A stretch of DNA of 64,000 nt from Gammaproteobacteria bacterium (lineage in GTDB: Bacteria; Pseudomonadota; Gammaproteobacteria; Burkholderiales; Rhodocyclaceae): assembly GCA_018828385.1 (NCBI GenBank), contig JAHJVE010000009.1, positions 147,970 through 211,969 on the forward strand, written 5' to 3'. This document shows positions 38,149-46,958 of the stretch, in pieces. A program made the position numbers and the translations under genes. Within the stretch, counting starts at the first letter, position 1. Every line of letters begins with the position of its first letter. The notes beneath the pieces are model-generated. The model was not told the DNA's origin. It did no database searches and worked only from the letters and a program-made list of their open reading frames with translations.

Positions 38149-38163
38149 TGGAACTGCAGTTGC
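38149..38163 (+). promoter_or_regulatory. Possible sigma54 promoter of the pilin operon
   Basis: TGGAACTGCAGTTGC has the -24 GG and -12 GC separated by exactly ten bases and matches TGGCACG-N4-TTGC at most key positions (C to A and G to T changes). It lies 50 bases before the pilE GTG. Sigma54 control is known for major pilin genes through PilR; whether that holds here is inference. Confidence 0.4.
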
Positions 38164-38212
38164 CCTATAGTGACTGTGAGAGTTGTTCAAATTCTATGGA
38201 TGGAGAGGCAAC

Positions 38213-38695
38213 GTGCGGAATTCCCAAGAAAAACTCATCAGCATTCATTCTCCCCTGCGGTCAATCAATGGCTTTACTTTGATTGAATTGCTGGTTGTCG
38301 TAGCGATTATTGGAATTCTGGCTTCGATAGCCTTGCCGGCATATAACGATTACGTTCGAAAGACCCAACTCCAAGAGGCATTCACGGCGCTCTCTGACTA
38401 TCGAGTGAAAATGGAGCAGTATTATCAGGATTGGAAGAATTATGGCGCAGATGCATGTGCCAGTGCCTCTTCAGCAGATTCCTGGAATTCATTTTCTCCC
38501 TCGGATAGCAGGTATTTCACCTATTCCTGTGCGTTGACCAATACCGATCAGGGGTTCACGCTGACTGCTACAGGTAGCGGAAATCTCACCACCGGTTATA
38601 CATATACGGTCGATGAGAGTGGCACCAAAAAAACAACCCAGTATGCCGGTGGTTCGTCGAGCGCTAACTGCTGGTTGAGAGCCTCCTCCTGCTAG
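38213..38695 (+). CDS. pilE: Type IV pilin-like protein PilE
   Basis: A 160-residue prepilin. The leader is long (MRNSQEKLISIHSPLRSING) with prepilin-peptidase cleavage before FTLIELLVVVAIIGILASIALPAY, including Glu5 and N-methylated Phe1. The C-terminal part has Cys residues (Cys-Trp-Leu...Ser-Ser-Cys at the end) that could form the D-region disulfide. The start is GTG 38213, five bases after GGAGAGG; a TTG at 38183 is possible but has no ribosome site. It heads the minor pilin operon. Confidence 0.88.
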   Translation: MRNSQEKLISIHSPLRSINGFTLIELLVVVAIIGILASIALPAYNDYVRKTQLQEAFTALSDYRVKMEQYYQDWKNYGADACASASSADSWNSFSPSDSRYFTYSCALTNTDQGFTLTATGSGNLTTGYTYTVDESGTKKTTQYAGGSSSANCWLRASSC

Positions 38696-38703
38696 AGAAC
38701 ACC

Positions 38704-39309
38704 ATGAAACCAAGAGGTTTTTCGCTTGTTGAACTGATGGTCGTCATGGCGATTATGGCTGCCTTGCTGGGGCTGGTGTCGCCAAGTTTGATGGACTGGA
38801 TGGTGAATCTGCGCATTCGGAACGCTACGGACGCCTTGTTGAATGGGCTGCAACAAGCCAGACAAGAGGCAGTTCGGCGCAATCAGAACGTGAGTTTCTG
38901 GCTGGTGACGTCGGCATCAGGAGACCCGTCGTCGCTTGACAACAGCTGTGCGTTGTCAGCCTCAAGCGGCTCCTGGGTTGTTAGCGTCCGCTCTCCGGCG
39001 GGTAGTTGCGGCTCCTCGCCGTCGCCCACAACAGCCCCCATGATCGTCAGTACGCATCCTGTCGGAGACGGGGCTAGTGGCGTTTCTGTCGCGGCGGTGC
39101 AGTCTGACGGATCAACTGGCGCGACGCAAGTTGAGTTCAACGGCATAGGCAGTGTGGTCAATGCCGCGCCTATCGCCAGGATCGATGTTGAATCGTCGGC
39201 GAATAGCTCAAGGTACCGTAGCCTTCGTGTGGAAATTACCGGCATAGGCGCCTTCCGCATGTGTGACCCTGCCGTTGCAAGTACTGATGCGCGCGCCTGC
39301 AAATTGTAG
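38704..39309 (+). CDS. fimT: Type IV pilus minor pilin FimT/FimU (GspH family)
   Basis: A 201-residue pseudopilin. The very short leader MKPRG is followed by FSLVELMVVMAIMAALLGLVSPSL with Glu5, and the GspH/FimT pattern LLNGLQQARQEAVRRNQNVSFWLV follows at about 42-63. It belongs to the complex of minor pilins that primes pilus assembly. In some naturally competent bacteria FimT binds DNA. Eight bases separate it from pilE. Confidence 0.9.
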   Translation: MKPRGFSLVELMVVMAIMAALLGLVSPSLMDWMVNLRIRNATDALLNGLQQARQEAVRRNQNVSFWLVTSASGDPSSLDNSCALSASSGSWVVSVRSPAGSCGSSPSPTTAPMIVSTHPVGDGASGVSVAAVQSDGSTGATQVEFNGIGSVVNAAPIARIDVESSANSSRYRSLRVEITGIGAFRMCDPAVASTDARACKL

Positions 39310-39322
39310 CCCTGGAGTCGTT

Positions 39323-39781
39323 ATGAATTCCCGTTCCCAAGTTTCCACTCAGAACTGCAGGCAAGGTCCCTCGGGTATTGTTGTTGGGTTGCAGAAAGGC
39401 TTCGTTATTCTCGAAGCAATGGTTGCGATTATGGTTTTTGCCTTGGGGATTTTGGGTTTGGTTGGCGTCCAGGCCGCAATGACCAGGGAGCAGACAACCT
39501 CCAAAATTCGTGCCGACGCAACTTATTTGGCCAGTCAGTTGGTTGGAGAAATGTGGGTGGATATCCCCAACCTTTCTCAATATGCCAGCGGTAATTGCAA
39601 CGGATACACCAAATGTGCAGATTGGTTGAACAAGGTTGCCGTGAATCTGCCTTCAGGCTCGTCAACCGTCACCGTGGATTCTGCAACAGGTGATGTCTCC
39701 ATCACGGTTAGCTGGACAATGCCGGGGGGTGATGAGCATCAACACGTCATGGCAACGACCATTGTTAAAACGGATGCCTAA
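39323..39781 (+). CDS. pilV: Type IV pilus minor pilin PilV
   Basis: A 152-residue minor pilin. After a leader of about 25 residues comes KGFVILEAMVAIMVFALGILGLVGVQ, with Glu5 (the PilV form has V-I-L-E). The following segment MTREQTTSKIRADATYLASQLVGEMW matches the PilV helix. The start is ATG 39323 with CTGGAG upstream. Gene order pilE-fimT-pilV-pilW-pilX-pilY1 mirrors the fimU-pilVWXY1 operon of Pseudomonas, which also lies next to ispH. Confidence 0.88.
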   Translation: MNSRSQVSTQNCRQGPSGIVVGLQKGFVILEAMVAIMVFALGILGLVGVQAAMTREQTTSKIRADATYLASQLVGEMWVDIPNLSQYASGNCNGYTKCADWLNKVAVNLPSGSSTVTVDSATGDVSITVSWTMPGGDEHQHVMATTIVKTDA

Positions 39782-39782
39782 C

Positions 39783-40832
39783 ATGAGCGGTAAATATCAA
39801 CGTGGTCTGTTGCTCATCGAGCTGATGGTTGGCCTGTTTATCGGCCTGTTGACCACCTTGGCAATTACTCAGGTGTTGTCAATAGCAGAAGGGCAAAGGC
39901 GGGCTGCAACTTCCGGCGGCGATGCCCAGGTCAGCGGATCAGTAAGCCTTCACACCATTCAGAGGGAATTGCGGCAAGCTGGATATGGCTTGGGAGCGAA
40001 TCCGGCTGCTCTGGGTTGCCAGATCAAAGGTAGTTATGGCGGTAGCAATGTGAGTATCACGCTAGCGCCGATTGTGATTACAGATGGCGCCAGTGGCGCG
40101 TCAGACTCTCTTAGCGTACTGTCGAGTAGTCGGGATGGGGCAACAGTACCTGTACTCATTACCTCGGATCATCTCAAAGCTGATACCGAGTTCTGGGTAA
40201 AGGGTACGTTTACCGTTGCGGTAGACGACTATCTTATTGCGGTCCCTGAAGCATGGGATAGTACTCATTGGTGCTCTCTGTTCAAGGCGGCCACGCCAAC
40301 GACAGTAACGAAGATTACGCATGCAGACATGAGTTCCTACGCGCCTGATGATAAATATAGCGCCAATACAAGTTACCTCTTGAATCTGGGACGTTCTATC
40401 CGATCAAGATCTTATGCGGTCAACGCTCAAAACGTATTGCAAATGACCGAATTGGATAGCACCGCGCAGGATATCGCCCCGGAAATCGTCAATCTGCAAG
40501 CCTTGTATGGCAAGGATACGAATGGGGATAGGGTAATCGATGCCTACGATACGACAGCGCCTAGCACTGCGGCTGGCTGGCAGCAGGTAATTGCGGTTCG
40601 GGTTGCGCTTGTTTCCCGCAGCATGGAATACGAGAGGGAAGAGGTTACTTCCAGTCTTCCCGAGTGGGATGTCGGTACTGCGATTTCGGTGTCAGGGGCG
40701 GTCGATTGTGCCAGCGGCAGCGGCGGAAAATGCGTTCAGATCAAAGTGGATAATTTGACCAACTGGAAGCATTATCGATACAAGGTGTATGACACCCTGA
40801 TTCCTTTGAGGAATATGCTGTGGAACTCCTGA
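39783..40832 (+). CDS. pilW: Type IV pilus assembly protein PilW
   Basis: A 349-residue minor pilin beginning MSGKYQRG, cleaved before LLLIELMVGLFIGLLTTLAITQVL, with Glu5. The long C-terminal globular part contains IQRELRQAGYGLG and a PilW-typical stretch near the end, VRVALVSRSMEYEREEV. Start at ATG 39783, one base after the pilV stop; an ATG at 39774 overlapping pilV is an alternative. Its end overlaps pilX by 13 bases. Confidence 0.88.
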   Translation: MSGKYQRGLLLIELMVGLFIGLLTTLAITQVLSIAEGQRRAATSGGDAQVSGSVSLHTIQRELRQAGYGLGANPAALGCQIKGSYGGSNVSITLAPIVITDGASGASDSLSVLSSSRDGATVPVLITSDHLKADTEFWVKGTFTVAVDDYLIAVPEAWDSTHWCSLFKAATPTTVTKITHADMSSYAPDDKYSANTSYLLNLGRSIRSRSYAVNAQNVLQMTELDSTAQDIAPEIVNLQALYGKDTNGDRVIDAYDTTAPSTAAGWQQVIAVRVALVSRSMEYEREEVTSSLPEWDVGTAISVSGAVDCASGSGGKCVQIKVDNLTNWKHYRYKVYDTLIPLRNMLWNS

Positions 40833-41488
40833 ACCAGTTTTCCGGCAAGCGCCAACGTGGCTTGTCACTTCTATATGCCATGCTTGCCTTGGCTGCCTTG
40901 GCCATAACTAGTATTGGGCTTATGCGCTCAGTCAGCATGAGTTCAACGGTTGCTGGCAACCTCGGTTTTCAGCAGGAAGCAACTGCGGCAGCAGATCAGG
41001 CGACTCGCCAAGTGATTGCAACGCTTTATTCCAAGGTTAGTGGCAACAGCACCGGGCTTGACAGCGATATATCAGATATCGGCTACTACGCGAGCACCGA
41101 CGAACTGGTCGATGTGACCGGCTCACAACTGACGACTAATACGAGAAAACTGATCAAATGGACCAGTACATACTGCGGTGAGCAAGCCTCTGGTACCTAT
41201 GCCGAATGTACGATGTTGCCGGTTACGCTTGCCGGAAAGATCAATGGCAATACTGCTAGCTACGTCGCTTTCAGGCTTTGCGATGCAGCAGGGTCTTCCG
41301 AGGGGGCAACGATCAACTGTGCCCGCCCCCTGAAGGCATCAACTACTTCGGGAACAAATGAGGTGCGTGATTACAGTTCAGGAACTGGCGTCAGCAAGAG
41401 CACCATTCTGCCGTATATCCGTATTGTCGTCCGTGTTTCAGGCGCCAGGAATACGACCAGCTATACCGAGACTATTGTGCATTTCTGA
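40820..41488 (+). CDS. pilX: Type IV pilus assembly protein PilX
   Basis: A 222-residue minor pilin starting at GTG 40820, eight bases after GAGG. After MELLNQFSGKRQRG the hydrophobic helix LSLLYAMLALAALAITSIGLM follows; position 5 is not Glu, as usual for PilX/GspK-like tip pilins. SSTVAGNLGFQQEATAAADQATRQ is the PilX helix signature. It is translationally coupled to pilW by overlap. Confidence 0.85.
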   Translation: MELLNQFSGKRQRGLSLLYAMLALAALAITSIGLMRSVSMSSTVAGNLGFQQEATAAADQATRQVIATLYSKVSGNSTGLDSDISDIGYYASTDELVDVTGSQLTTNTRKLIKWTSTYCGEQASGTYAECTMLPVTLAGKINGNTASYVAFRLCDAAGSSEGATINCARPLKASTTSGTNEVRDYSSGTGVSKSTILPYIRIVVRVSGARNTTSYTETIVHF

Positions 41489-41513
41489 GGGATACCCTCG
41501 AATTGGAGTTGTT

Positions 41514-44500
41514 ATGACATCGCTCAAATCCCCCCGCCTGATGGCCATGCTTCGGTTTGTTGCGGTTTGCTCAGTGTGCTTGCTGGCTTCGATGCCCGTC
41601 CACGCTGATAGTACGGATATTGCCAATGAGCCGTTAATCACAAAAGACAGCATTACGGCAAAGCCAAATATCATGTTCATTCTGGATAGCTCGGGTAGTA
41701 TGAGTTCGGAATATATGCCGGACGACATGTCCAGCACAGGGCGCTACGGATATTGGTCGTCGCAATGCAACGGTTTGGCCTACAACCCGAATTACAACTA
41801 CAAACCACCGCTGACTTCAACTGGATCAGAGTATGCCAATTCCAGTTTTGCGGCGGCGCCAGATGATGGCTTTGTTACTGGTGGATCGACTACGGATCTT
41901 GCCAGCAGTGGTGTGACCGTGAGTCTTGGAACATCTTCCAGCGTTACGCCGAGCACGGGAAGCAAAACATTCAACATAAATTCGTCATCGCTCTACCTGA
42001 CTGCAAATACATTTGCGGTCGGTGAAGCGATTAGTCTGGCCAGCGGAAGTTCACGTCGTGTTATCGGTACGGTGACCTCCTGGAACAGGACGAGTGGCTC
42101 TGCAGGAACATTGGTTGTTAATGCCACGTCGTCATCGGGCTCGACATCTAGCTCGTCCTGGTCATTCCCCTTGGGGGCGCACTATTACACTTATTCTGGT
42201 AGTCAGCCCGTCATGGGGTGGACTTATACCGGGGCGGCAGGAAATGTTGATAACTCTACTACCTTCTACTCGGAGTGCAGGACCCAGACGAGTGCGGCGA
42301 GCAGCGTTTTTACCTTGGTTAAGGTAACTGCGGCTTCTGCTGATGCAACCAATTATGCGAATTGGTACACGTACTACCGTTCGCGCACGCTCCTCATGCG
42401 GACTGCCGTCGGACATGCCTTTTCCGCCTTGGATAGCGGCTACAGAATTGGATTCACTTCGATCAGGGATACCGGAATTACGGACGGTACAAATAATTTC
42501 CGTGACGTGAAGACGTTTGACGAAACGCAAAAATCGAATTTCTATAGCAGCCTCTACGCTGAGTCTGCTGATAGCTGGACCCCATTGCGGGCCTCGTTAT
42601 CCAAGGTGGGACGTTATTTTTCCAAGAAAATATCGGGTCAGACCCATGACCCCATGGAGTACTCTTGTCAGCGCAATTACGCCATCTTGTCGACAGATGG
42701 CTACTGGAATGCGGATATTGAAACGTCGTCCTATGCGCCGTTCAAACTTGATGGGAGTACCAACGTAGGCAACCAGGATGGTGTTGAAGTCCCTCCGATG
42801 CATGACGGAGCCACTGCTGTTTCCATTCTGACTCGCCAATCTTTCAGAGTACGGACGCTTAGCGCGACAAGATGCGGCGGTACGCAATATCGATTGACTG
42901 TCACAGATCAGACGTCCAGTGATTCTGGGGTGACCTGGAGTAATGGCAATTCAGTTACCAGTTGTGTGTCTGGGGCTACGGACGTAAATGGCCTCCCTGC
43001 GGCGACGCGTGCTGGTACCACGACAACCAGCACTCCGGTGTCGGCGTCCGGATATGTTGGTGGTAGTACGGATTCCCTGGCTGACGTAGCCGAGTACTAC
43101 TATGTTACTGATTTGCGAAACAGTTCCTTGGGGAACTGTTCGTCAAGTACCTCAGGCACTAGTCGCGATGTATGCGAGAACAGTTTGAGAGGCACTGATC
43201 GTGATGCTGCCACGTGGCAGCATATGACGACCTATACCATCGGATTGGGTGTCAGCGGTACCCTTACATACGATAAAAACTATCTGACCCAGACCTCTGG
43301 TTCATATAAGGATCTCACGGCCGGTGATACCAATTGGCCGGTTCCTTACGATGGCGCAGGCGCTGTGAATATTGACGACCTTTGGCATGCAGCGGTCAAC
43401 GGTCGTGGTCAGTATTACTCGGCACTCAATGCTGACGAGCTCAAGAATGCGATCAGTGGCGTCGTAACTTCAATCCAGGAAAAAACTGGTGCGGCCTCTG
43501 CGGCTAGTACTAATACGTTGGAGCTTGTTGCTGGTGCCAATAACTATGTTTATCAAGCCAGCTATACGACGTCGAGTTGGGTTGGTGACGTAAAGGCTTA
43601 TGGGATTGATGCTGAAACAGCAATTATTTCGTCGTCCTCAGAGTGGTCGGCAAAGGACTTGCTCGACGCAACCAGTCCTTCTAGTCGTGTGATTTATTTC
43701 AACGATAGCGGTACGTTGGCAAGTTTTGCCTACGGCAATTTGACGGCAGGGCAAAAAAGCTATTTCGACGGTTTGTGTAGTAAGACTGTGGTTGCCTCGC
43801 AGTGTTCTGGCTTTAGCGCAGGCGATCTAACCGATGCCAACAGCGGTACCTATTTGGTTGATTTTCTTCGCGGCGACCGTACCAAGGAAAATACCCTGTT
43901 CCGGGCACGTAGCTCTGTGTTGGGCGATATTGTCTCCAGTACGCCAGTCTACGTTGGCCCTCCGCTATTCGGCTATACGGATACTGGTTATGCCGCGTTC
44001 AAAACTGATAGTGCGTCGCGCACCCATATGATTTACGTTGGCGCCAACGATGGCATGTTGCATGCCTTCTATGCTTCAGGTGTGAACGCTGGAAAAGAGG
44101 CTTGGGCATTCATTCCGACGGCCGTGATGCCCAATCTTTATAAATTGGCAGACAGTTCCTACGGATCACGGCATGCCTATTTCGTTGACGGTACTCCTGT
44201 CATCGGTGACGTTTATGTCGGTGGTGAGTGGAAGACAATTCTTGTCGGTGGATTGAATGGCGGAGGCAAGGGGTATTACGCGCTCGATATCACTGTGCCA
44301 GGAAGCCCCGTCCTGCTTTGGGAGTTTTCGGATAGCAATTTGGGGTTGAGTTACGGTAATCCAATCATTGCCAAGCGGGCAGACGGTACGTGGATTGTTG
44401 CTCTCACCTCAGGTTACAACAATACGACAGGCGATGGTCAGGGGCATCTGTTCGTGGTCGATGCCGGTTCTGGAAGTTTGCTGCTCGATATTTCAACGGG

Positions 44501-45305
44501 TGCCGGTTCTTCCGGGAGCCCTAGTGGTTTGGCCAAGATCAACGCGTGGATTGCCGATAGTTCCAACAATACAGCGCTGCGTTACTATGGAGGTGACCTG
44601 CTGGGCAACCTCTGGCGCTTTGACATTGATAATCTTGTGCTTCCGAACCAGGCCGCGCAATTGCTGGCGAGCTTTGCTACCGGGACTGGCGCAGCGCAGC
44701 CGATTACCATTCCACCCAGGTTGAAAGAGGTGAATGGCTACCCGATCGTTGTCGTAGGTACCGGGCGTTATATGGGGACCGGGGATATTACCGATACCAC
44801 CACACAGACTGTGGCTGCGTTCAAGGAAACTCTGACCAACTCGGGTTGGGGGGATATACGAACCAATGCGACCATGGTTGAACAAACATATACTGTTGCG
44901 GCAGATGGGACGACTGTCGGTTCTTCGACGAACTCAGTTGACTGGACGGCTAAAAATGGATGGTGGTTTGATCTGCCGACCTCGGGCGAGCGCATCGTGA
45001 CTCCCTTGGCCTTGTCCGGAAATACGCTTTTTGCCGGCTCGGCATTGCCAAACGGAGATGCTTGTGTATCGGGCGGCGCTTCTCGGCTCTATACAATCAA
45101 TTTGCTAAGTGGCTCTGGTTCCGGCGAGGCATTCAGCAATCAGTATTTGATTGTTGGATTGACAGTCGTAACCACTTCGGATGGCTCAACCAAGGTTCTT
45201 GTTAAGGATAGTAGCGGTGTCACCACGCCAAAGGACTCTAGTAGCCCTCCTGGTGGTGGTCTCCCAACATCCCGTCGGACGTCGTGGCGAGAGCTTATTG
45301 ACTAA
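41514..45305 (+). CDS. pilY1: Type IV pilus tip adhesin/assembly protein PilY1
   Basis: A 1263-residue exported protein. Signal peptide residues 1-31 end at MPVHA/DS. A von Willebrand A-like N-terminal region contains the MIDAS start MFILDSSGSMSS (about 53-64). The C-terminal half is the PilY1 beta-propeller: YVGANDGMLHAFYASG, GLNGGGKGYYALDIT and GGDLLGNLWRFDIDN are its blades. PilY1 sits at the pilus tip, adheres, counters retraction, and in Pseudomonas senses surfaces. The Ser/Thr/Gly-rich middle is long and of low complexity. The start is ATG 41514 with TTGGAG upstream. Confidence 0.92.
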   Translation: MTSLKSPRLMAMLRFVAVCSVCLLASMPVHADSTDIANEPLITKDSITAKPNIMFILDSSGSMSSEYMPDDMSSTGRYGYWSSQCNGLAYNPNYNYKPPLTSTGSEYANSSFAAAPDDGFVTGGSTTDLASSGVTVSLGTSSSVTPSTGSKTFNINSSSLYLTANTFAVGEAISLASGSSRRVIGTVTSWNRTSGSAGTLVVNATSSSGSTSSSSWSFPLGAHYYTYSGSQPVMGWTYTGAAGNVDNSTTFYSECRTQTSAASSVFTLVKVTAASADATNYANWYTYYRSRTLLMRTAVGHAFSALDSGYRIGFTSIRDTGITDGTNNFRDVKTFDETQKSNFYSSLYAESADSWTPLRASLSKVGRYFSKKISGQTHDPMEYSCQRNYAILSTDGYWNADIETSSYAPFKLDGSTNVGNQDGVEVPPMHDGATAVSILTRQSFRVRTLSATRCGGTQYRLTVTDQTSSDSGVTWSNGNSVTSCVSGATDVNGLPAATRAGTTTTSTPVSASGYVGGSTDSLADVAEYYYVTDLRNSSLGNCSSSTSGTSRDVCENSLRGTDRDAATWQHMTTYTIGLGVSGTLTYDKNYLTQTSGSYKDLTAGDTNWPVPYDGAGAVNIDDLWHAAVNGRGQYYSALNADELKNAISGVVTSIQEKTGAASAASTNTLELVAGANNYVYQASYTTSSWVGDVKAYGIDAETAIISSSSEWSAKDLLDATSPSSRVIYFNDSGTLASFAYGNLTAGQKSYFDGLCSKTVVASQCSGFSAGDLTDANSGTYLVDFLRGDRTKENTLFRARSSVLGDIVSSTPVYVGPPLFGYTDTGYAAFKTDSASRTHMIYVGANDGMLHAFYASGVNAGKEAWAFIPTAVMPNLYKLADSSYGSRHAYFVDGTPVIGDVYVGGEWKTILVGGLNGGGKGYYALDITVPGSPVLLWEFSDSNLGLSYGNPIIAKRADGTWIVALTSGYNNTTGDGQGHLFVVDAGSGSLLLDISTGAGSSGSPSGLAKINAWIADSSNNTALRYYGGDLLGNLWRFDIDNLVLPNQAAQLLASFATGTGAAQPITIPPRLKEVNGYPIVVVGTGRYMGTGDITDTTTQTVAAFKETLTNSGWGDIRTNATMVEQTYTVAADGTTVGSSTNSVDWTAKNGWWFDLPTSGERIVTPLALSGNTLFAGSALPNGDACVSGGASRLYTINLLSGSGSGEAFSNQYLIVGLTVVTTSDGSTKVLVKDSSGVTTPKDSSSPPGGGLPTSRRTSWRELID

Positions 45306-45307
45306 CC

Positions 45308-45970
45308 ATGTCTTTGTTTAGTCCCGCCTGGGGCGGGCGGGGTAGGTTGCTTGTTGCTGTTGCTATATCGATTCTTATGCATGGTTTTGCGCTTGGGTAT
45401 CGGTGGGGCGATGTGTGGCAACAAGCCGCGTCAAAATCGGTTGTGGCGGTTGTCCGCGGTGGCGATCTGACGGTCATTCTGGACTCTCGTCAGGTACCTG
45501 AAGTTTCCTTTCTCAAGAGCCGTGAGGTACTGGTCTCAACGATTCTTGACCAACAAGAAGCGACGCGGACGAAATCTTTCAGAGAACCGCGTGATGATGA
45601 GCGACGGGCGGTGCCAGCGTCGGGGGAGTATTTGACCAAAGAGCACCTTTCTGTTTCTGCTCAAGCATTATCCGATATACATATCCCATGGCCTCCTGGG
45701 CTTCCGGTAGTCGGGGTAAAGAGTGCTGTATTTACGATATTTATTGATGAAGTAGGGGTTGTTAGAGATGTTGTTCCGGATGGGCATACACTTTCACCGG
45801 TGATGGAGGAGGTGGCTCGAGATGCTTTCTTGGCAGCAACTTTCCGACCGGCTTTGCTCAATGGTCGGGCTGTCAAGTCCATAAAGCGAATTGAGGTCGA
45901 GTTTGAATTTTTGCCAATTAAGCAGCCTCAAGATGCTCCGGAAGTCGTTGGCAAAAAAGAACTTTTGTAG
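45308..45970 (+). CDS. TonB C-terminal-like membrane-anchored protein in the pilus operon
   Basis: A 220-residue protein with one N-terminal membrane helix (LLVAVAISILMHGFALGY, about 14-31), a charged periplasmic linker and a C-terminal domain of about 85 residues (VGVKSAVFTIFIDEVGVVRDVV... FRPALLNGRAVKSIKRIEVEFEF) that looks like the TonB-dependent energy-transducer C-terminal fold, including the AxFxPAL-type element. It begins three bases after the pilY1 stop. No ExbB/ExbD or receptor is adjacent. It replaces the pilY2/pilE genes found here in Pseudomonas. Confidence 0.72.
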   Translation: MSLFSPAWGGRGRLLVAVAISILMHGFALGYRWGDVWQQAASKSVVAVVRGGDLTVILDSRQVPEVSFLKSREVLVSTILDQQEATRTKSFREPRDDERRAVPASGEYLTKEHLSVSAQALSDIHIPWPPGLPVVGVKSAVFTIFIDEVGVVRDVVPDGHTLSPVMEEVARDAFLAATFRPALLNGRAVKSIKRIEVEFEFLPIKQPQDAPEVVGKKELL

Positions 45971-46016
45971 CGTCAATTGCGTGGTGGTTCTTTGAGTTGT
46001 GATCGGGAACAATTGC

Positions 46017-46045
46017 TTGCTATGGCGATGTGTTTGTAAGATAAT
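46017..46045 (+). promoter_or_regulatory. rpsT promoter
   Basis: TTGCTA (46017-46022), a 17-base spacer and GATAAT (46040-46045), 33 bases before the rpsT start codon. Confidence 0.6.
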
Positions 46046-46078
46046 CTACGGTTTTACTGACTTGTAGAGATTTCTCCT

Positions 46079-46348
46079 ATGGCAAACAGCGCACAAGCAC
46101 GCAAGCGCGCCCGTCAAGCTGACGGGCAGCGTTCCCATAACGCTAGCCTGCGTTCGACCCTGCGTACCGCGATCAAGCGCGTTCGTCAGGCGATCGAAGC
46201 TGGTGATAAGGCCGCCGCTCAAGGCGTCTTCCAGCAATCCGTTGCGGTTCTTGATCGCATCGCTGACAAGAAGATTGTTCATAAGAACAAGGCTTCTCGC
46301 ACCAAGAGCCGCCTGTCTGCTCAGATCAAGGCACTTGCTGCTGCCTGA
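46079..46348 (+). CDS. rpsT: 30S ribosomal protein S20
   Basis: An 89-residue helical ribosomal protein ([21 protein letters not shown]) that binds the 16S rRNA 5' domain. It is monocistronic with its own promoter and terminator. Codon usage is strongly biased and GC-richer than the pilus operon to its left. Confidence 0.97.
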   Translation: MANSAQARKRARQADGQRSHNASLRSTLRTAIKRVRQAIEAGDKAAAQGVFQQSVAVLDRIADKKIVHKNKASRTKSRLSAQIKALAAA

Positions 46349-46372
46349 TCTAGCAGGGGCTGAAATAAAAAT

Positions 46373-46395
46373 GGCGCCTTTGGGCGCCTTTTTTA
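46373..46395 (+). terminator. rpsT terminator
   Basis: GGCGCC and GGCGCC flank a TTTG loop and are followed by six T residues; A-rich sequence on the left makes it usable for the convergent DUF3579 gene too. Confidence 0.9.
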
Positions 46396-46419
46396 TTTTC
46401 ATGGTTTTGATGGGGTGTG

Positions 46420-46713
46420 TTATTTTTCCAGCGAGCAAACGCCGTCAATAATCTGCAGGTCGTTGTCTTGGGCAAAGTTGAGCATGAACCGATAAGCCAT
46501 TGGTTCGATTTCACCGAGACGGCCATCTACGAAGACGGCTTTTTCGCCGTTGTAGTCGCCTGGGCCGACGTAGGGTGAGTATTTCATCTTGCGTTCAGCG
46601 CCGAATGCAGACATCACTCCGCACAGGCGTTCTGCCCAGTCGCTGGGGCGAAACTTTTTGCCTTGCTTGGTGAGGCCGACAATGATGAATGTAGTCGAGT
46701 CTGTGGTTGTCAT
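46420..46713 (-). CDS. DUF3579 family protein
   Basis: A 97-residue soluble protein (MTTTDSTTFIIVGLTKQGKKFRPSDWAERLCGVMSAFG). The segment GKKFRPSDWAERL and the ending DLQIIDGVCSLE match the DUF3579 family of betaproteobacteria, whose role is unknown. It converges on rpsT and diverges from the argD leader. Confidence 0.82.
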   Translation of the reverse strand: MTTTDSTTFIIVGLTKQGKKFRPSDWAERLCGVMSAFGAERKMKYSPYVGPGDYNGEKAVFVDGRLGEIEPMAYRFMLNFAQDNDLQIIDGVCSLEK

Positions 46714-46892
46714 TGTTCTAGTCTGCGTTGGGCGATGCAACCTTGCGTTGGCGAATTCTAGCAGAAGCCCGTACCTTTCCATAATTATGGCGCGCTGGGC
46801 CTCGATGCTGGCGTTTGTCGTGATCGTCCGCGTTCTATACAAGGCTTGGCTTTTCCCCTAAAATTCGCACCTCTGCTCCTGTTTCGGGATTG

Positions 46893-46947
46893 ACTCCCGT
46901 CGGAGTGACGATTGTTCCGGCGGCGATGGCCGCCGTTTTCGTTTTTT
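46893..46947 (+). promoter_or_regulatory. Terminator-like leader hairpins before argD
   Basis: ACTCC/GGAGT (46893-46906) forms a small hairpin; an alternative pairing CGTC/GACG (46898-46910) overlaps it. Then CGGCGGC (46918-46924) and GCCGCCG (46929-46935) form a 7-bp stem around GATG, followed by TTTTCGTTTTTT. The U-run ends 11 bases before the argD ATG and just ahead of its GGGG ribosome site. No plus-strand gene precedes it, except a possible 24-codon frame (ATG at about 46787, ending WLFP), so it may be an attenuator of the arg genes. Function is inferred from structure and place only. Confidence 0.5.
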
Positions 46948-46958
46948 GGGGTTGTCTC

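Noticed and set aside
40820..40880. Missing Glu5 in PilX as a defect
   Set aside because: PilX/GspK-type minor pilins normally lack Glu5.
46787..46861. 24-codon frame MARWASMLAFVVIVRVLYKAWLFP upstream of argD
   Set aside because: Hydrophobic and short, no clear ribosome site and only two Arg codons, so neither a gene nor an arginine leader peptide can be supported.
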